64,000 nt of DNA from Macrotis lagotis (lineage: Eukaryota; Chordata; Mammalia; Peramelemorphia; Peramelidae), in contig NC_133658.1 of the NCBI RefSeq assembly GCF_037893015.1, forward strand, positions 251,230,518 through 251,294,517, given 5' to 3'. The stretch's first letter is position 1. Each line of letters starts with the position of its first letter. The notes under the pieces were generated by a model. It was not told the DNA's origin. It searched no databases and saw only the letters and a program-made list of their open reading frames with translations. This document shows, piece by piece, positions 1 to 10,582 of this stretch. A program made the position numbers and the translations under genes.

Positions 1-249
1 TGAAAAATGACCTGGTCCTTATACTCCTGAAGCTTACATTGAAATAAATGTACATAAATAAATATATTATAAGGAACAATGTCATGGAAGCAAAAATAGT
101 CTAAGGAAGTTTGGGGAGGGATTGTCTCTTTCACCTGGAGGTGGCACCTGTGGCTTTACCTTGAAAGAAAAGTCTTTCAATAAGCAGAGGTGAGGAGAAT
201 TGTAGGTATTCTAGGCAAGGGAGGGAGCATGGTATGTACAGAGCGGGAG
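1..249 (-). repeat. L2 LINE fragment
   Basis: Reads like the reverse complement of L2 ORF2/3' sequence: a decayed TCAAGGAGCTTACATT-like block near 25-40, then GGAGGTGGCA and CAGAGGTGAGGAG further right. Interrupted at 250 by an L1 insertion. Strongly diverged. Confidence 0.55.
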
Positions 250-680
250 GCAGTCTTTTTGTTTGTTTATAAAAGAAAGATTTTATTTATTTTGAATTTT
301 ACAATTTTCCCCCTAATCTTGCTTCCCCCCACCCCCACAGAAGGCAGTCAGTCTTTACATTGTTTCCATGGTATACATTGATCTCAGTTGAATGTGATGA
401 GAAAGAAATCATATCCTTAAGGAAGAAAAATAAAGTATAAGGGATAGCAAAATTACATAATAAGATTTTTAAAATTAAAGGTAGTAGTTTTTGGTCTTTA
501 TTCAAACCCTACAATTCTTTCTCTGGATACAGATAGTATTCTCCATCACAGATACCCCAAAATTGTGCCTGATTGTTGCACTGATGCAAGTCCATTAAGG
601 TTGATCATCACCCCCCCCCCATGTTGCTGTTAGGGTGTATAATGATCTTCTGGTTCTGCTTATCTTGATGCAGTCTTTTT
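250..680 (-). mobile_element. 5'-truncated L1 3' end with TSD
   Basis: Minus-strand marsupial L1 3' UTR (poly-T side at 261, then the ACAATTTTCCCCC...CAGTCTTTACATTGTTTCCATG block) truncated at about 669. The target-site duplication GCAGTCTTTTT is at 250-260 and 670-680. Confidence 0.85.
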
Positions 681-959
681 TTCAGGGTACATCCTCCTTA
701 GCCTTTCTACAACATTTGAATATGCTGAATAGTCTCCTCTCCTAGATTCAATCTCCTTCCTTGGTTTGTGATGCTATTCTTTCCTAATTCTCTTCTTTGG
801 GGTTCTTCAGTTTTCTTTAATGTTTCTTTAGCTGCTGATATCCTCTAAGGCTCACTCTTTTTCTCCTTTCTACATTCATGATTCTCTCTTCCCATAAATC
901 ATCTTGTACTTACTTTTCTGATTATATAGGATCACATGATCTTAGAATTGGAAGAAGCA
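681..959. other. No recognisable feature
   Basis: T/C-rich sequence without a repeat or gene I can identify. Confidence 0.4.
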
Positions 960-1640
960 TTAAAAGATACCTAATAGAATTCTTATTTGAATATGAATTT
1001 CTTCTACAAGAGGTCATCCATCCTCATCCAGATGTCCAGAAGGTACTCTGAGTTGAAAAAGCTTGGGAACAACTGGTTCTTAATGTTTGACCCCTCGTTG
1101 CTCCTATCTCTGCCCTCCAGAGACAGGCAGAAGTCCAGTCCCTTTTCCATACAACATCACTTCAAGTTATACCATGTCAAGATACCATACCAATTCAGAT
1201 AGTTTTCTCCAAGTTAAATATCCCTAGATCCACTAACAATTCTTTATGTGGCACCACCTTAAAAGCCTTAGTCAGCCTGGTTTCTTTCCTTTGAATATTC
1301 TTCAACATATCAGTGTAATTTTAGAATGTGATTCCAAAAACAAAATATTATTAACTGGATTGATTCTGATCAGAATAAAGTAACAAGTTCCTTTGTTTGG
1401 GCCCTTTCTATGCTTCTCTTAATGTTGTACTGAGTTTAATGTCCATTGAAAACTATTTTTGTACTTATGAAGTTGACTTTTTGAGAAAGTCAAATGTAAG
1501 ACTTCACATTAATCTCTGTTGCATTGCCTCTTCTTAGATTCAGCCCAATGTTCTCGTCTGTTAAGCTCTTTTCAGATCTAGACTCTTTCATTCATCATGT
1601 TAATTCCTCTCACAAGAACTTTGGACTACCTGCAAGGTAG
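960..1640. repeat. Ancient L3/CR1-like LINE relic (tentative)
   Basis: Several phrases resemble the L3/CR1 3' region, such as CTCCAAGTTAAATATCCCTAG and the block around 1,500-1,580 (GTTGCATTGCC...TTCAGCCCAATGTTCTCGTCTGTTAAG), which in the consensus encodes or flanks the conserved end of the element. Divergence is high and the orientation is not certain. Confidence 0.4.
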
Positions 1641-1740
1641 GTTATAGAATTTCTATCTCCATTTTATAGATGGAGAAATGAAAATTCAAAGTGATTTGTC
1701 GAAGATCACCCAGAGTGGTAGCTTATTCCCTTTAATCCCA
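1640..1740 (-). repeat. MIR-type SINE fragment
   Basis: Contains the decayed core CCATTTTATAGATGGAGAAATG followed by GATCACCCAGAG, the antisense MIR/CORE-SINE signature. Confidence 0.6.
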
Positions 1741-1764
1741 CTCTCTTAGTACCAGAAAGGTTAC

Positions 1765-2640
1765 AAATTGGCCCTTCAGGATTCTAGGAGTAACCCTGGG
1801 GGTTTGGGGTATCTCTACTTTCTGCCATTAACTCAAGTCCATTTCCCTCCTATACTTAGAGGTTGTGATTAGTAACCAGTTCCATTTAGCTACTTAACAT
1901 CAACTGGCTTTTATAAAGGGATGTTTACAAGAGTATAGGAAAATTAACATGGCAAACTTTCCCCTATAAGAGAACCGATTTAAAACTAAGCTCAGTTCCC
2001 ATATAGCACTGAACCATAGCAAGTTCAGATCCAGATGAAACCTCACTGCTAAGTGAGCTCTGAGGTCTGAGAGGTCATTCCCAAAGATAACTTCTTGTTC
2101 TTCATTTAAATTCCCAGTTTCCAGTGATTGACTGTCTTCACCAAAGTTGGAGACTACTCTCCATGACCACATGAGATAAGAAAAAACTAAAAGACCAAGG
2201 ACTAGGATCCATTTTACTGGAGTACTATGACCTCAAAGAAAAAGAAGGTTCTCAGGCCCTTCTTAGTACATGGTCTCTCACCAGAAAGCATAAGCAAAGA
2301 ACTCAAATGAAACTAAATGAGTGAATGAAGCAAAGAGGAAAGTGGCTGAAGCTGGGGGTACTTTTGGAATGACTCCACACTAATCTAAGAGCTTCCTCCT
2401 CACCCCATGACTATTTGACCAGAACCATTCTAAGAATACTTGACAGATTCTCCATGGTACTGCCTATATATATTATTTTGATTCTTCTAGAAACAAGTCC
2501 CCCAGTGGGGGAGAGGTTATCTAGCAAAGTTAACTGATTGGTTCTGAACAAAACCGCCAGACACCCCCCCCCCCCCCCCCCCCGCCACTGATATAATGGA
2601 ACACAACATGGAGTGTACACCTGAGTCAAACAGTAGAAAG
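1765..2640. other. No recognisable gene; poly-C run
   Basis: No interspersed element recognised. A run of 20 C lies at 2,564-2,583. Open frames of 70-90 codons on the minus strand have no recognisable domain. Confidence 0.4.
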
Positions 2641-2654
2641 ATCTCTACAATTTT

Positions 2655-3050
2655 ATTATGTTACAGTCCTCCAGTAAAATGTTAGCTCCCTGAGGGCAGA
2701 GCTTATTTCATTTATGTCTTTATAGTCATGGGGTAGCTTGGTGGTATAGTAAATAGATCTCTAGGTCTGGAGTCAGAAAGACTCATCTTCTTGAGATTTA
2801 ATCTGTCCTCAGATACTTGCTGTGTCACCCTGGGAAAATCACTTAACCTTCTTTCCCTTAATTTCCTTATCTGTAAAATAAGTTGAAAAAGGAATGGGAA
2901 ACCACTACAGTATTTTTTCCAAGAAAACTCCAAATGGATTTATGAAGAGTTGGATATGACTGAAAACAACTGAATCATAATTCCTAGTCATCTAGAATAG
3001 TTCTTTATACATAATGATTGCTTAGAAAATGCTTCTTGTATTGAATTTAA
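2655..3050 (+). repeat. L2 3' end interrupted by a SINE
   Basis: L2 tail sequence (GTTAGCTCCCTGAGGGCAGA...TTTATAG) at 2,655-2,729 resumes at 2,990 (TTATACATAATGATTGCTTAGAAAATGCTTCTTG) after the SINE insertion described in the next entry. Confidence 0.75.
2723..2991 (+). mobile_element. tRNA-derived SINE with RTE-like tail
   Basis: A tRNA-like head (GGGGTAGCTTGGTGG) passes into the tail GGGAAACCACTACAGTATTTTTTCC, then AAACTCCAAATGGATTTATG, AAGAGTTGGATATGACTGAA. That tail resembles the RTE/BovB 3' end used by marsupial RTE-mobilised SINEs (MAR1/RTESINE type). TSD TAGTCAT at 2,723-2,729 and 2,985-2,991. Confidence 0.8.
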
Positions 3051-3079
3051 TTGATGGCTGTAACTATGCAGATGGAGCC

Positions 3080-3250
3080 AGAATCAACCTTCAAAGTTGG
3101 AAGATATGTTGGCAATTTTCTTGTATAACACCCTCTTACAGATCAGGAAACAGTAGCCTAATGAGAGCCAGGGCCTTGCCCAAAGTCACACCACAAGTGG
3201 CCAGTGTTTTAAATCCAGGATTTGAATTAGTGATGCTTCAAGTCTAAAGT
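3080..3250 (-). repeat. MIR-type SINE
   Basis: Antisense MIR order: GTTGGAAGATAT, then CTCTTACAGATCAGGAAACAG, then CAAAGTCACACCACAAGTGG, then AATCCAGGATTTGAA. Confidence 0.75.
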
Positions 3251-3394
3251 TCTTTTTTTAATAATAGGACATATATAACTTCCTACAATTAAAATATGTT
3301 ATTCTGAGAGGGAAAACAATGTAAGCTGGGAGTAGAAAATTATACATTAGTGTGTTTGTGTTTGTCAGATATCTTTTTCAAAGAGAGAGAGAGA

Positions 3395-3530
3395 GCAAAA
3401 GCATGAGGCTCCTGACAGTAGTCCACCTATGGTCATCTATTAGCTGTCAGAGCCAGAATTTAGACCCAAGTCTCCTGACTTCAAGTTCAAGCACTTTCTA
3501 CTCCATCAGGCCCCTTTGTGAATGGCAAGA
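3395..3530 (-). repeat. MIR-type SINE fragment
   Basis: The right half resembles antisense MIR (AGAGCCAGAATTTAGACCCAAGTCTCCTGACTTC ordering), decayed. Confidence 0.5.
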
Positions 3531-3539
3531 ATCTTAAAG

Positions 3540-4150
3540 GATGGATAAGAAAGGTACTTTACATCTAAGTTCTATAGGGACATGGAGACTAAGTTTTTCA
3601 CTTTGCTGAGATGAGGAAATAAAGGCTAGGTACTGATGGAAGCTGTGTTTTCTCACAGAAATTGTCTTTGTAATGAGCTACTCATCTCCAAATCCCAGAG
3701 AGCTTTTTCTTTATTTCTTTTCTTTTTTTTTTTTAACCAGGCGGCATTGACATCTCCTGGATTCCCTATATCTCCAGGGATTCTATTACCAAATAATTTA
3801 TTCCATTTGGAGCTCAGTGTGCTCATTGTGTGGTTGAGTCTTTTTCCCCCCTTTCCTGGCCCCAGGGGCCTTTGAGAACTATCACTTAGTATGCAATCCA
3901 GACTTTTGAACAAGATGCTAAACTCCCAGAGATCAAAGCAAGTTTGTAAGGAAATCAGCAGCTCTCATAAAGTCAGAAAGTTCCCAGGTTCACTAAGTCA
4001 CACAGATGGAAGGGATAGGAAGGCTTTTATGAGAGTCAATCTTTTCAAAAAGGCAGTGAAGGACTCAAGGGAATGTGATTTGAGGGGCTTTGCAAATGTC
4101 CCTCCCCACAAAAATTTTCCCCCATGGACTGGTTATGTAATGGTGCCTGA
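3540..4150. other. No recognisable feature
   Basis: Unassigned intergenic sequence with a short T-run near 3,722. Overlapping open frames of 79-106 codons on either strand show no recognisable domain. Confidence 0.4.
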
Positions 4151-4154
4151 GATT

Positions 4155-4300
4155 TCACTATTATCTATCAACAAGCAATTATTAGGTGCTTACAATGTGC
4201 CAGCCACTTAAGTGCTGGGGAAACAAAGAAAAAAAAACCCCCAACAATCCTTTCCCTGAGGAGTTTCATTCTACTGAAGGAAAAGAAAAATATAAGACCA
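4155..4300 (-). repeat. L2 3' end fragment
   Basis: Contains AGGTGCTTACAATGTGCCAG and GGAAACAAAGAAA...CCCTGAGGAGTTTCATTCTA, the antisense L2 tail. Confidence 0.7.
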
Positions 4301-4384
4301 AAACATAGATACATGTATGTATATATAAACCAGAATATACAAGATAATAGACAATAGATGAAAAGTAACCTTAGAGCTGGGGCC

Positions 4385-4620
4385 CTTATCTTAGGGTCTA
4401 TGGACCCTGATAGATTTCAGAGGGTCCATGAATTTGGATGGGAAAAAATTGTCTTCATTTCAATACCATTGACTTCCTTGGTAATCTGATGTATTTTATA
4501 AATTTCGTAATTTTAATTTCTATCATGATAAATGTGGATAAATATAATTCACATTCATAAAAACTTTGGAGTCCTTAATCATTTTTAAGGTATAAAGTTT
4601 TTTTGAAACAAAAAATTAAG
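4385..4620 (+). mobile_element. hAT-type non-autonomous DNA transposon, left part (tentative)
   Basis: Starts with TTAGGGTCTATGGACCCTGA then GATTTCAGAGGGTCCATGAA, a mammalian non-autonomous DNA-element head I recognise but cannot name securely. Its apparent right end is at 6,490-6,595, separated by later insertions. Confidence 0.45.
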
Positions 4621-5025
4621 AACCATTATGTTCAATAAATATGAGATATTAACATCATTAATATTATTGTTATTTCAGCAAATATTCCTTGTTGCCTTCA
4701 TTAATAGATAGGCAATATATAACATGGAACCTAAAGATATTTTCAGTGAATGAATGAAAAAATGAGCCAGTATATACTCTCTGCATCTATCACCTTTTCA
4801 GGTTAGGTTTATTAATTGAGTACAATATTTTTTAAAAATATCAACCTAGGTTTCTTTGCTTTTGTTTTGGTTAGTGTTAAGAACTTCTATTGTGGAAACT
4901 CCTTCCATTGATTCCATTTAGTAACACCTTTCTATTTGGGCCTGGAGTTAAGAAAATTGAGCTTCAGACTCTTCATTAACTGGTTACCAAGTACTATGTA
5001 AGATTTGGAGGGTTATTTTTTCAGG
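4621..5025. other. No recognisable feature
   Basis: AT-rich sequence; no repeat or gene identified. Confidence 0.4.
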
Positions 5026-5029
5026 CACC

Positions 5030-5280
5030 CAGCAGCAAGGTGGTACAACAAATAGAACAACAGACCTGGAGTAAGGAGGACTTGACACATGGCACTTAGT
5101 AGCTGTGTGACCTTGGGCCAGTCATTTAACTTCATCTCCAGTCATCCTGATCCATATCTGGCCACTGAACCCAGATTGCTGTGGAGAAGAAAGTGAGATT
5201 GGTGACTTAGTACAGCATCCTCTCACTCAAATCCGATTCACTTGTTTGTCATACTATCATCTCTGTGAAGTCATGGTCTT
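5030..5280 (+). mobile_element. Long tRNA-derived SINE (tail CATGGTCTTC...GGACAA), left part
   Basis: Head GCAGCAAGGTGGTACAACAA, body with CTGTGTGACCTTGGGCCAGTC and CACTGAACCCAGATTGCTGTGG, then CTCACTCAAATCCGATTCAC...GTCATGGTCTT. The tail is cut by the L1 at 5,281 and resumes at 6,278. Older than WSINE1; family name not certain. Confidence 0.75.
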
Positions 5281-6287
5281 TTTTTTTAAATTAATTTTTA
5301 TTAAAGATATTATTTGAGTTTTACAATTTTCCCCCCCAATCTTACTTCCCTTCCCCCACTCCCCACGGAAAGCAATCTGTCAGTCTTTACTTTGTTTCCA
5401 TGTTGTACCTTGATCCAAATTGGGTGTGATGAGAGAGAAATCATATCCTTAGAGATCAGACAATAAGATATCTGTGTTTTTTTAAATTGCATGGGATAGT
5501 CCTTGAACTTTGTTCAAACTCCACAGCTCCTTATCTGGATACAGATGGCACTCTCCTTTGCAGACAGCCCAATATTGTTCCCGATTGTTGCACTGATGGA
5601 ATGAGCAAGTCCTTCAAGGTTGAACATCACTCCCATGTTGCTGTTAGGGTGTACAGTGTTTTTCTGGATCTGCTCATCTCACTCTGCATCAGTCCATGCA
5701 AATCCCTCCAGGCTTCCCTGAAATCCCATCCCTCCTGGTTTCTAATAGAACAATAGTGTTCCATGACAAACATATACCACAGTTTGCTAAGCCATTCCCC
5801 AATTGAAGGACATTCACTGGATTTCCAATTCTTTGCCACCACAAACAGGGCTGCTATAAATATTTTTGTACAAGTAATGTTTTTACCCTTTGTCATCATC
5901 TCTTCAGCATATAGACCCAGTAGTGGTATTGCTGGGTCAAAGGGTATGCACATTTTTGTTGCCCTTTGGGCATAGTTCCAAATAGCTCTCCATAAGCTTT
6001 GGATGAGTTCACAGCTCCACCAACAGTGTAATAGTGTCCCAGATTTCCCACAACCCTTCCAACAATGATCATTATCCTTTCTGGTCATATTGGCCAATCT
6101 GAGAGGTGTGAGGTGGTACCTCAGAGAAGCTTTAATTTGCATTTCTCTAATAATTAATGATTTAGAGCATTTTTCATATGGCTATGAATTGCTTTGATCT
6201 CCTCATCTGTAAATTGCCTTTGCATATCCTTTGACCATTTGTCAATTGGGGAATGGCTTTTTGTTTTAAAAATAAATCATTGTCTTC
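5271..6287 (-). mobile_element. 5'-truncated L1 with ORF2 C-terminus, inserted in a SINE
   Basis: About 1 kb of minus-strand L1: poly-T at 5,281, 3' UTR, then the ORF2 end. TSD TCATGGTCTT/TCATTGTCTT at 5,271-5,280 and 6,278-6,287 (one mismatch). The TSD is part of the host SINE tail, so this L1 is younger than that SINE. Confidence 0.9.
5627..6142 (-). pseudogene. L1 ORF2 C-terminal fragment (171 codons)
   Basis: Open frame starting MQIKASLRYHLTPLRLANMT with the L1 ORF2 C-terminal cysteine motif C27-x3-C31-x7-H39-x4-C44 (CWKGC...HCWWSC). It continues through FDPAIPLLGLY, FIAALFVVAKNW and the ME-YCSIRN block typical of L1 ORF2p ends. In L1 this domain follows the reverse transcriptase and contributes to RNA binding. 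The endonuclease and RT are absent because the element is 5'-truncated, so it is inert. Its open frame suggests a fairly recent insertion. Confidence 0.93.
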
Positions 6288-6304
6288 TTTAAGAACAATG
6301 AACA

Positions 6305-6440
6305 AGGGGCAGCTAGGTGGCACAGTGATAGAGCACTGGCCCTGAAATCAAGAATTTGGCCTCAGGCACTTAATAATTACCTAGCTGAGTTACCCCCCAT
6401 TGCCTTGCAAAAAAAACAAAGCAAAACAAAACAAAAAGAA
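6305..6440 (+). mobile_element. WSINE1-type SINE, inserted in the long SINE's tail
   Basis: GGGGCAGCTAGGTGGCACAG head, CAGGCACTTAATAATTACCTAGC middle, CCTTGCAAAAAAAA tail. Flanks AAGAACAATGAACAA and AAGAATAAAGGACAA are an imperfect duplication of the host SINE's 3' tail. Confidence 0.88.
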
Positions 6441-6452
6441 TAAAGGACAAAT

Positions 6453-6489
6453 ATCATCATCATCATCATCATCATCATCATCGTCATCA
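6453..6489 (+). repeat. (ATC)n microsatellite
   Basis: About 12 ATC units with one GTC interruption, directly after the tail of the long SINE begun at 5,030. Confidence 0.97.
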
Positions 6490-6595
6490 AATGCATTTAA
6501 AAACATTATTCTAGGAAGGGACTCATAGGTTTCACAAGACTACCAGAGGGATTCATGACACACAAAAAATTTATAAATCCCTGTCTTAGAGGGAA
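6490..6595 (+). mobile_element. hAT-type DNA transposon, right part (tentative)
   Basis: ATGCATTTAAAAACATTATTC, then GGGACTCATAGGTTTCACAAG, then GGATTCATGACACACAAAAA. This is the right end of the same family as 4,385-4,620. Confidence 0.5.
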
Positions 6596-6599
6596 TGAT

Positions 6600-6860
6600 A
6601 CTAAAAACCAGGGAACCAGGAAAGAAAGCAAATGACTGTTGAGCTGTTTTTAGGGAATCTAGTGATTCTAAGAGCAGAAGGTTCAGTAGGAGTATTTTCC
6701 AGGAGTGGGGTCAGCACAAAGGTCTAGATTTGGGAGATGGAGTGATTTGTTTAAGGAACAAGGAGTAGGTCAATATGACTAGAGTGCAGCATTTGTGAAG
6801 GAAGGGACCAGGTTTCAAAGAGCTTTAAATGCCAAACAAAGGCATTAGAGATTCATTTCC
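6600..6860 (-). repeat. L2 LINE fragment
   Basis: Contains GAAGGGACCAGGTTTCAAAGAGCTTTAAATGCCAAACA, which follows the antisense L2 ORF2 consensus. Confidence 0.6.
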
Positions 6861-7210
6861 TTGGATCTTAAAGAGTTTTAGCCTTTCAAGTTCCCCTTAT
6901 TTCAGTGACTCAGAAGATATGTGATTTCACTGATGTGACCTGCCTTTTTATGTCTTAGAAAATGGTTTTTATAGTTCGCTGAAGTTAAAAATTATTTACC
7001 GTCTAGTGTTTTTTTTTTTTGTAATGTGTATCTCTCTGAATTTATCCAAGCTAATCTTAGGGTAACAGACTACCATAGTCTTACTCAAAATCTTTCTAAC
7101 CCAGGGGCAAAGAAGGAGGATTTTAGGAGAGACTTAGTAAAATGCAAATATTCCACAGTACATGCAAAAGCAACCTTAGGGTCCTTCTGGAGTTGTTTTT
7201 AGCAGGAAAA
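6861..7210. other. No recognisable feature
   Basis: Unassigned sequence with a T-run at about 7,010. Confidence 0.4.
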
Positions 7211-7214
7211 AATA

Positions 7215-7375
7215 AGAATTTTAGATTTTAGAGATTTAGATTTGAACACTGCCATTTTAAAGTTGCAGAAACCAGCTCAGAGAGAGGAAATGACTTGTCT
7301 GAAACCATTATCACATATATATGAAGTGTCAGAGCAGAATTTGAATCTTGGTTCTCTGACTCTGAATCCAATTTT
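7215..7375 (-). repeat. MIR-type SINE
   Basis: GCCATTTTAAAGTTGCAGAAACC, GAGAGGAAATGACTTGTCTG, then GAGCAGAATTTGAATC: antisense MIR order, decayed. Confidence 0.65.
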
Positions 7376-7799
7376 ACATTTTTTTAGTTCTGGAGAGTCA
7401 TTGTAGAGTGTTAGAAGAAGGGATGAGAAGACAACAAAGATAAATTATTTTTGCCAGGCTTATCCTGGCCACCATTCATTTTTTCCAGGACTCTGTGGAA
7501 TGTATTAAGAAGGCATATGTGGAAAACAATATTATTCAGGAGGGAAGTCTGATTAGTGTTGCAGAGGTAAAATAAATCAGTTCCAAATCCTTTCTCCCAT
7601 ATGCTGCAAAGATCAGATTTTATTTTAGTTCCGGTGTAGTTAATGAGAATTAGTTCAAGCTGAGATCTTTGAGCCAAACCAGAAAGAATACCAGGGTTAT
7701 ATGGTAGATTTATTTCCCTGAATTGTTTGAGCACTGGTGTCCTCTAGTGGTATATGCTGTAATAAGATTAAGAAGGCTAAGTGGACATGGAGCCTTAAA

Positions 7800-7935
7800 C
7801 TACTGAAACTAGAATGCCAGTTAGAAGAGTCTTTAGGATATTCATTAATTCACCACCTACTATATATAAGGAGCTATGCTAAATGCAAGGCATACAAAGA
7901 CCAAAAACAAAAAAAGAAAGAAAGAAAGAAAGGAA

Positions 7936-7981
<46 letters not shown>

Positions 7982-8045
7982 AAAACGGGCCCTGTCCTCA
8001 AAGAGCTTATATTCAATAGGGGATACAACATATGAAAAGATAAGA
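7800..8045 (-). repeat. L2 3' end with internal (GAAA)n
   Basis: ATTCACCACCTACTATATATAAGG...GGCATACAAAGACC then, after the microsatellite, GGGCCCTGTCCTCAAAGAGCTTATATTC: antisense L2 tail. Confidence 0.7.
7912..7985 (+). repeat. (GAAA)n microsatellite
   Basis: About 18 AAAG units with two GGAAG interruptions, grown inside an L2 relic. A lysine-rich open frame across it is an artefact. Confidence 0.97.
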
Positions 8046-8249
8046 ATAAAGAAGATACTTTGAGGATGGTGAGAACTCTAATAACTAAGAGACTTGGAGA
8101 CCCCTTCTAACTACAAGAATGCCAATCCTCAAATAATTCAGAGAACTCCTACTATAAGAAGTGGCAAATAAACCTCAACTCACTTCTAAGGAAACTAAGT
8201 GGATCTTGGAGAAAGTGTTGGGGGAGGGGGTGTTTTTAGAGGGGAAAAA

Positions 8250-8600
8250 TAGGAATTTTAGATGTGGAAGAACATTGCCATTTTACTGTTGAAGAAACAG
8301 ACTTGGAAAGAGGAAATTACTTGTCCAAGGTCATTATCACAGATTCAAAGGCATAGCCTGTAGAAAATAGATTATTGAGTTGAGGGGACAGCAACTAGAT
8401 TAGTCTGAGTAGAATATAAAGAACACAGATTCATAAAGAAACTGAATTTCTTGAATTCAATATAGGATATTCGAGTTGGAAGGAATCTTAGAGATCAATG
8501 AGGAAACTATGGCTGAGAGGTAATTTCCTCATACTCACATAATTAATGAACAGAAGAGTCACAAATTGAACCCACAGGTCTGCAAACTTTAACTGTTGCA
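8250..8600 (-). repeat. Two MIR-type SINE relics
   Basis: Two decayed antisense MIR copies, about 8,250-8,355 (CATTTTACTGTTGAAGAAACAG...CAAGGTCATTATCACAG) and 8,465-8,600 (GTTGGAAGGAATCTTAGAGATC...AATGAGGAAACTATGG). Confidence 0.65.
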
Positions 8601-8879
8601 AAGACTAAACTTTATGATTAGCTTTGCTGAATTGTCTTTTCCCTGCCTCTTTTTTCCTTTTTACTACAAAGGATGACTTGCTGGATAGTGGATGAGGTGG
8701 GATGCATTCAGAAGTGGAGGTAATATTAAAAAAGATAGCAGTAAAATAAAATAAATTTTTTGAAGGAGAACGTAGAATCTTTTTAGAGAATTATAGTTTT
8801 TTTTTTTCAGAGCATTGTCTAGAATTTGCTAAAACACTAAACAAAGATTTCAGGGGAAGGGGACAAACCAACAGCAACA

Positions 8880-9700
8880 AACTTGCTCTCCTCCCAATTT
8901 CCCAGTTTCTATTGATAGTATCTATATCCTTCCAACCATCCAGGCTTGAAACCTGAGAGTTGTCTTTGCCTCTTCCCTATTCTTAGCACTCACATGGAAA
9001 AAGTAGTTGTCAAGGCCTCTCAATTCTCCTCTTAACATACCTGACCTCTTCACTTCACTCACAATGGCTCCATAAAAGTTCGCCCATTCATTATCTTTAG
9101 CCTGGATTATTGGTCTGTCTGCTGTAAGTCTCTCTCTCTCCTCTCCATTGTTTTCTCCAAAGAGGAACCAAAGTGATTTTACCAAAGCTCTGGTCTGATA
9201 GTTTCTTGATTAGTTTTCCTTGTGATTGTCATCCTACTCAAAAATTTTTATGCCTTCCCCTTGCCTATATCATATCATATAGACTAAATTTGGTATTCAA
9301 AAGTCCTGAAGAATGAGTCCTTCATATTCTGCCTCTATTCATATTACTCTGTTTTAGCCAAGCTATACTACTTACTGTTCCTTCAATTTTTTTCCTCATT
9401 TCTATGCATTTATACAGTTGATATCCCATACCTTTCTTTATGTGCTTTATATTTTATGTAAATCACAGCTTAAACACTCTTTTCTATATGAGATCTTTCA
9501 CTATTCTAAGAAACCTCTCCCCAGGGGGGAAAAAATTACCTTATCTTAATTTTATAAATCTCCTATTCATGTGCTTATTGTTTCCACCAATGGAATGTAA
9601 GCTCCTTGAGGGCAAGGCCTGTTTGATTTTTTTGTCTTCATATCCCCAGAACCCAGCACATAGATGCTATTAAATACTCTTGATTAATTAATAGAGCTGT
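8880..9700 (+). repeat. L2 LINE, 3' 0.8 kb
   Basis: Tracks the L2 consensus in order: CCATCCAGGCTTGAAACCTG, TCGCCCATTCATTATC then CTGGATTATTGG, CCAAAGTGATTTTACCAAAG, and the 3' tail GGAATGTAAGCTCCTTGAGG plus CAGCACATAGATGCTATTAA. Heavily mutated; no coding capacity. Confidence 0.8.
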
Positions 9701-9849
9701 GCCTGTTGAAATCCTTTTCCTTCGAGGCTTAATTCAAGCTTTACTTCTATAAAGTCTTCCCTGATTTCCAAAGCTGAAAATTTCTGTCTCCATAAATTCC
9801 TCATAGCCCTTTGTCTAAGTTTTCTATTTGTACTTAATATATTATACTA

Positions 9850-9930
9850 GAATCATTGTTATAGAAGTGGATGTAAGCTTAGAGGTCAACAAGTCTAATC
9901 TCATTTTACAGGTGAAAAAACTGAGGCTGA
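9850..9930 (-). repeat. MIR-type SINE fragment, host of the next nest
   Basis: TTAGAGGTCAACAAGTCTAATCTC then TTTTACAGGTGAAAAAACTGAG, the antisense MIR core. The GAGGCTGA at its end is duplicated at 11,968-11,975. Confidence 0.7.
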
Positions 9931-9988
9931 GGGGCAACAAGGTGGTACAGTGGATAGAGCACCAGACCAGAGTCAGGACCTCAGTTTA

Positions 9989-10143
9989 TTTTATTTTTTT
10001 AGGCTTTTTGCAAGGCAATGGGGTAAGTGGCTTGCTCAAGGCCACACAGTTAGGTAATTATTGAATGTCTGAGGCCGGATTTGAACTCAGCTACTCCTGA
10101 CTCCAGGGCCTGTGTTCTATCCACTGCGCAACCTAGCCGTCCC
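9989..10143 (-). mobile_element. WSINE1-type SINE at the L1 poly(A) end
   Basis: GGCTTTTTGCAAGGCAATGG through CCACTGCGCAACCTAGCCGTCCC. It lies between the L1's left TSD and the L1 3' UTR, i.e. within or beyond the L1 poly(A) tract. Confidence 0.9.
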
Positions 10144-10411
10144 TATTTAAATTTTTTTTAAGATTTTATTATTTTGAGTTTTACAATTTGCTCCCTAATC
10201 TTACTTCCCTCTCCCCACCCCCCACGCCCCACAGAAGGAAATTTGTCAGTCTTTTTTTTTTTTTGCAAGGCCACACAGCTAGGTGAATTTGTCAGTGTTT
10301 ACTTTGTTTTCATGGTATACACTGATCCAAATTGAATGTGGTGAGAGAGAAATCATATCCTTAAGGAACATAAAGTATAAGAGATAGCAAGAGCAGATAA
10401 TAAGATATCAG

Positions 10412-10582
10412 GTTTTTTTGGTTTTGTTTTTTTTTTTTTTAGATTTTGCAAGGCAATGGAGTTAAGTGGCTTGCCCAAGGCCACACAGCTAGGTAATTAT
10501 TAAGTGTTTGAGGTCAAATTTGAACCCAGGTACTCCTGACTCTAAGGCCGGTGCTCTATCCACTGCTCCACCTAGCTGCCCC
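10412..10582 (-). mobile_element. WSINE1-type SINE inside the L1 3' UTR
   Basis: ATTTTGCAAGGCAATGGAG through CACCTAGCTGCCCCC. A short GCAAGGCCACACAGCTAGG scrap at about 10,264-10,283 is a second SINE fragment. Confidence 0.88.

Noticed and set aside
5627..6142. 171-codon minus-strand frame that could look like a novel gene
   Set aside because: It is the C-terminal end of L1 ORF2 with the standard cysteine motif, inside a 5'-truncated L1 with a TSD.
7737..8063. 108-codon lysine-rich frame
   Set aside because: Produced by the (GAAA)n microsatellite inside an L2 relic.
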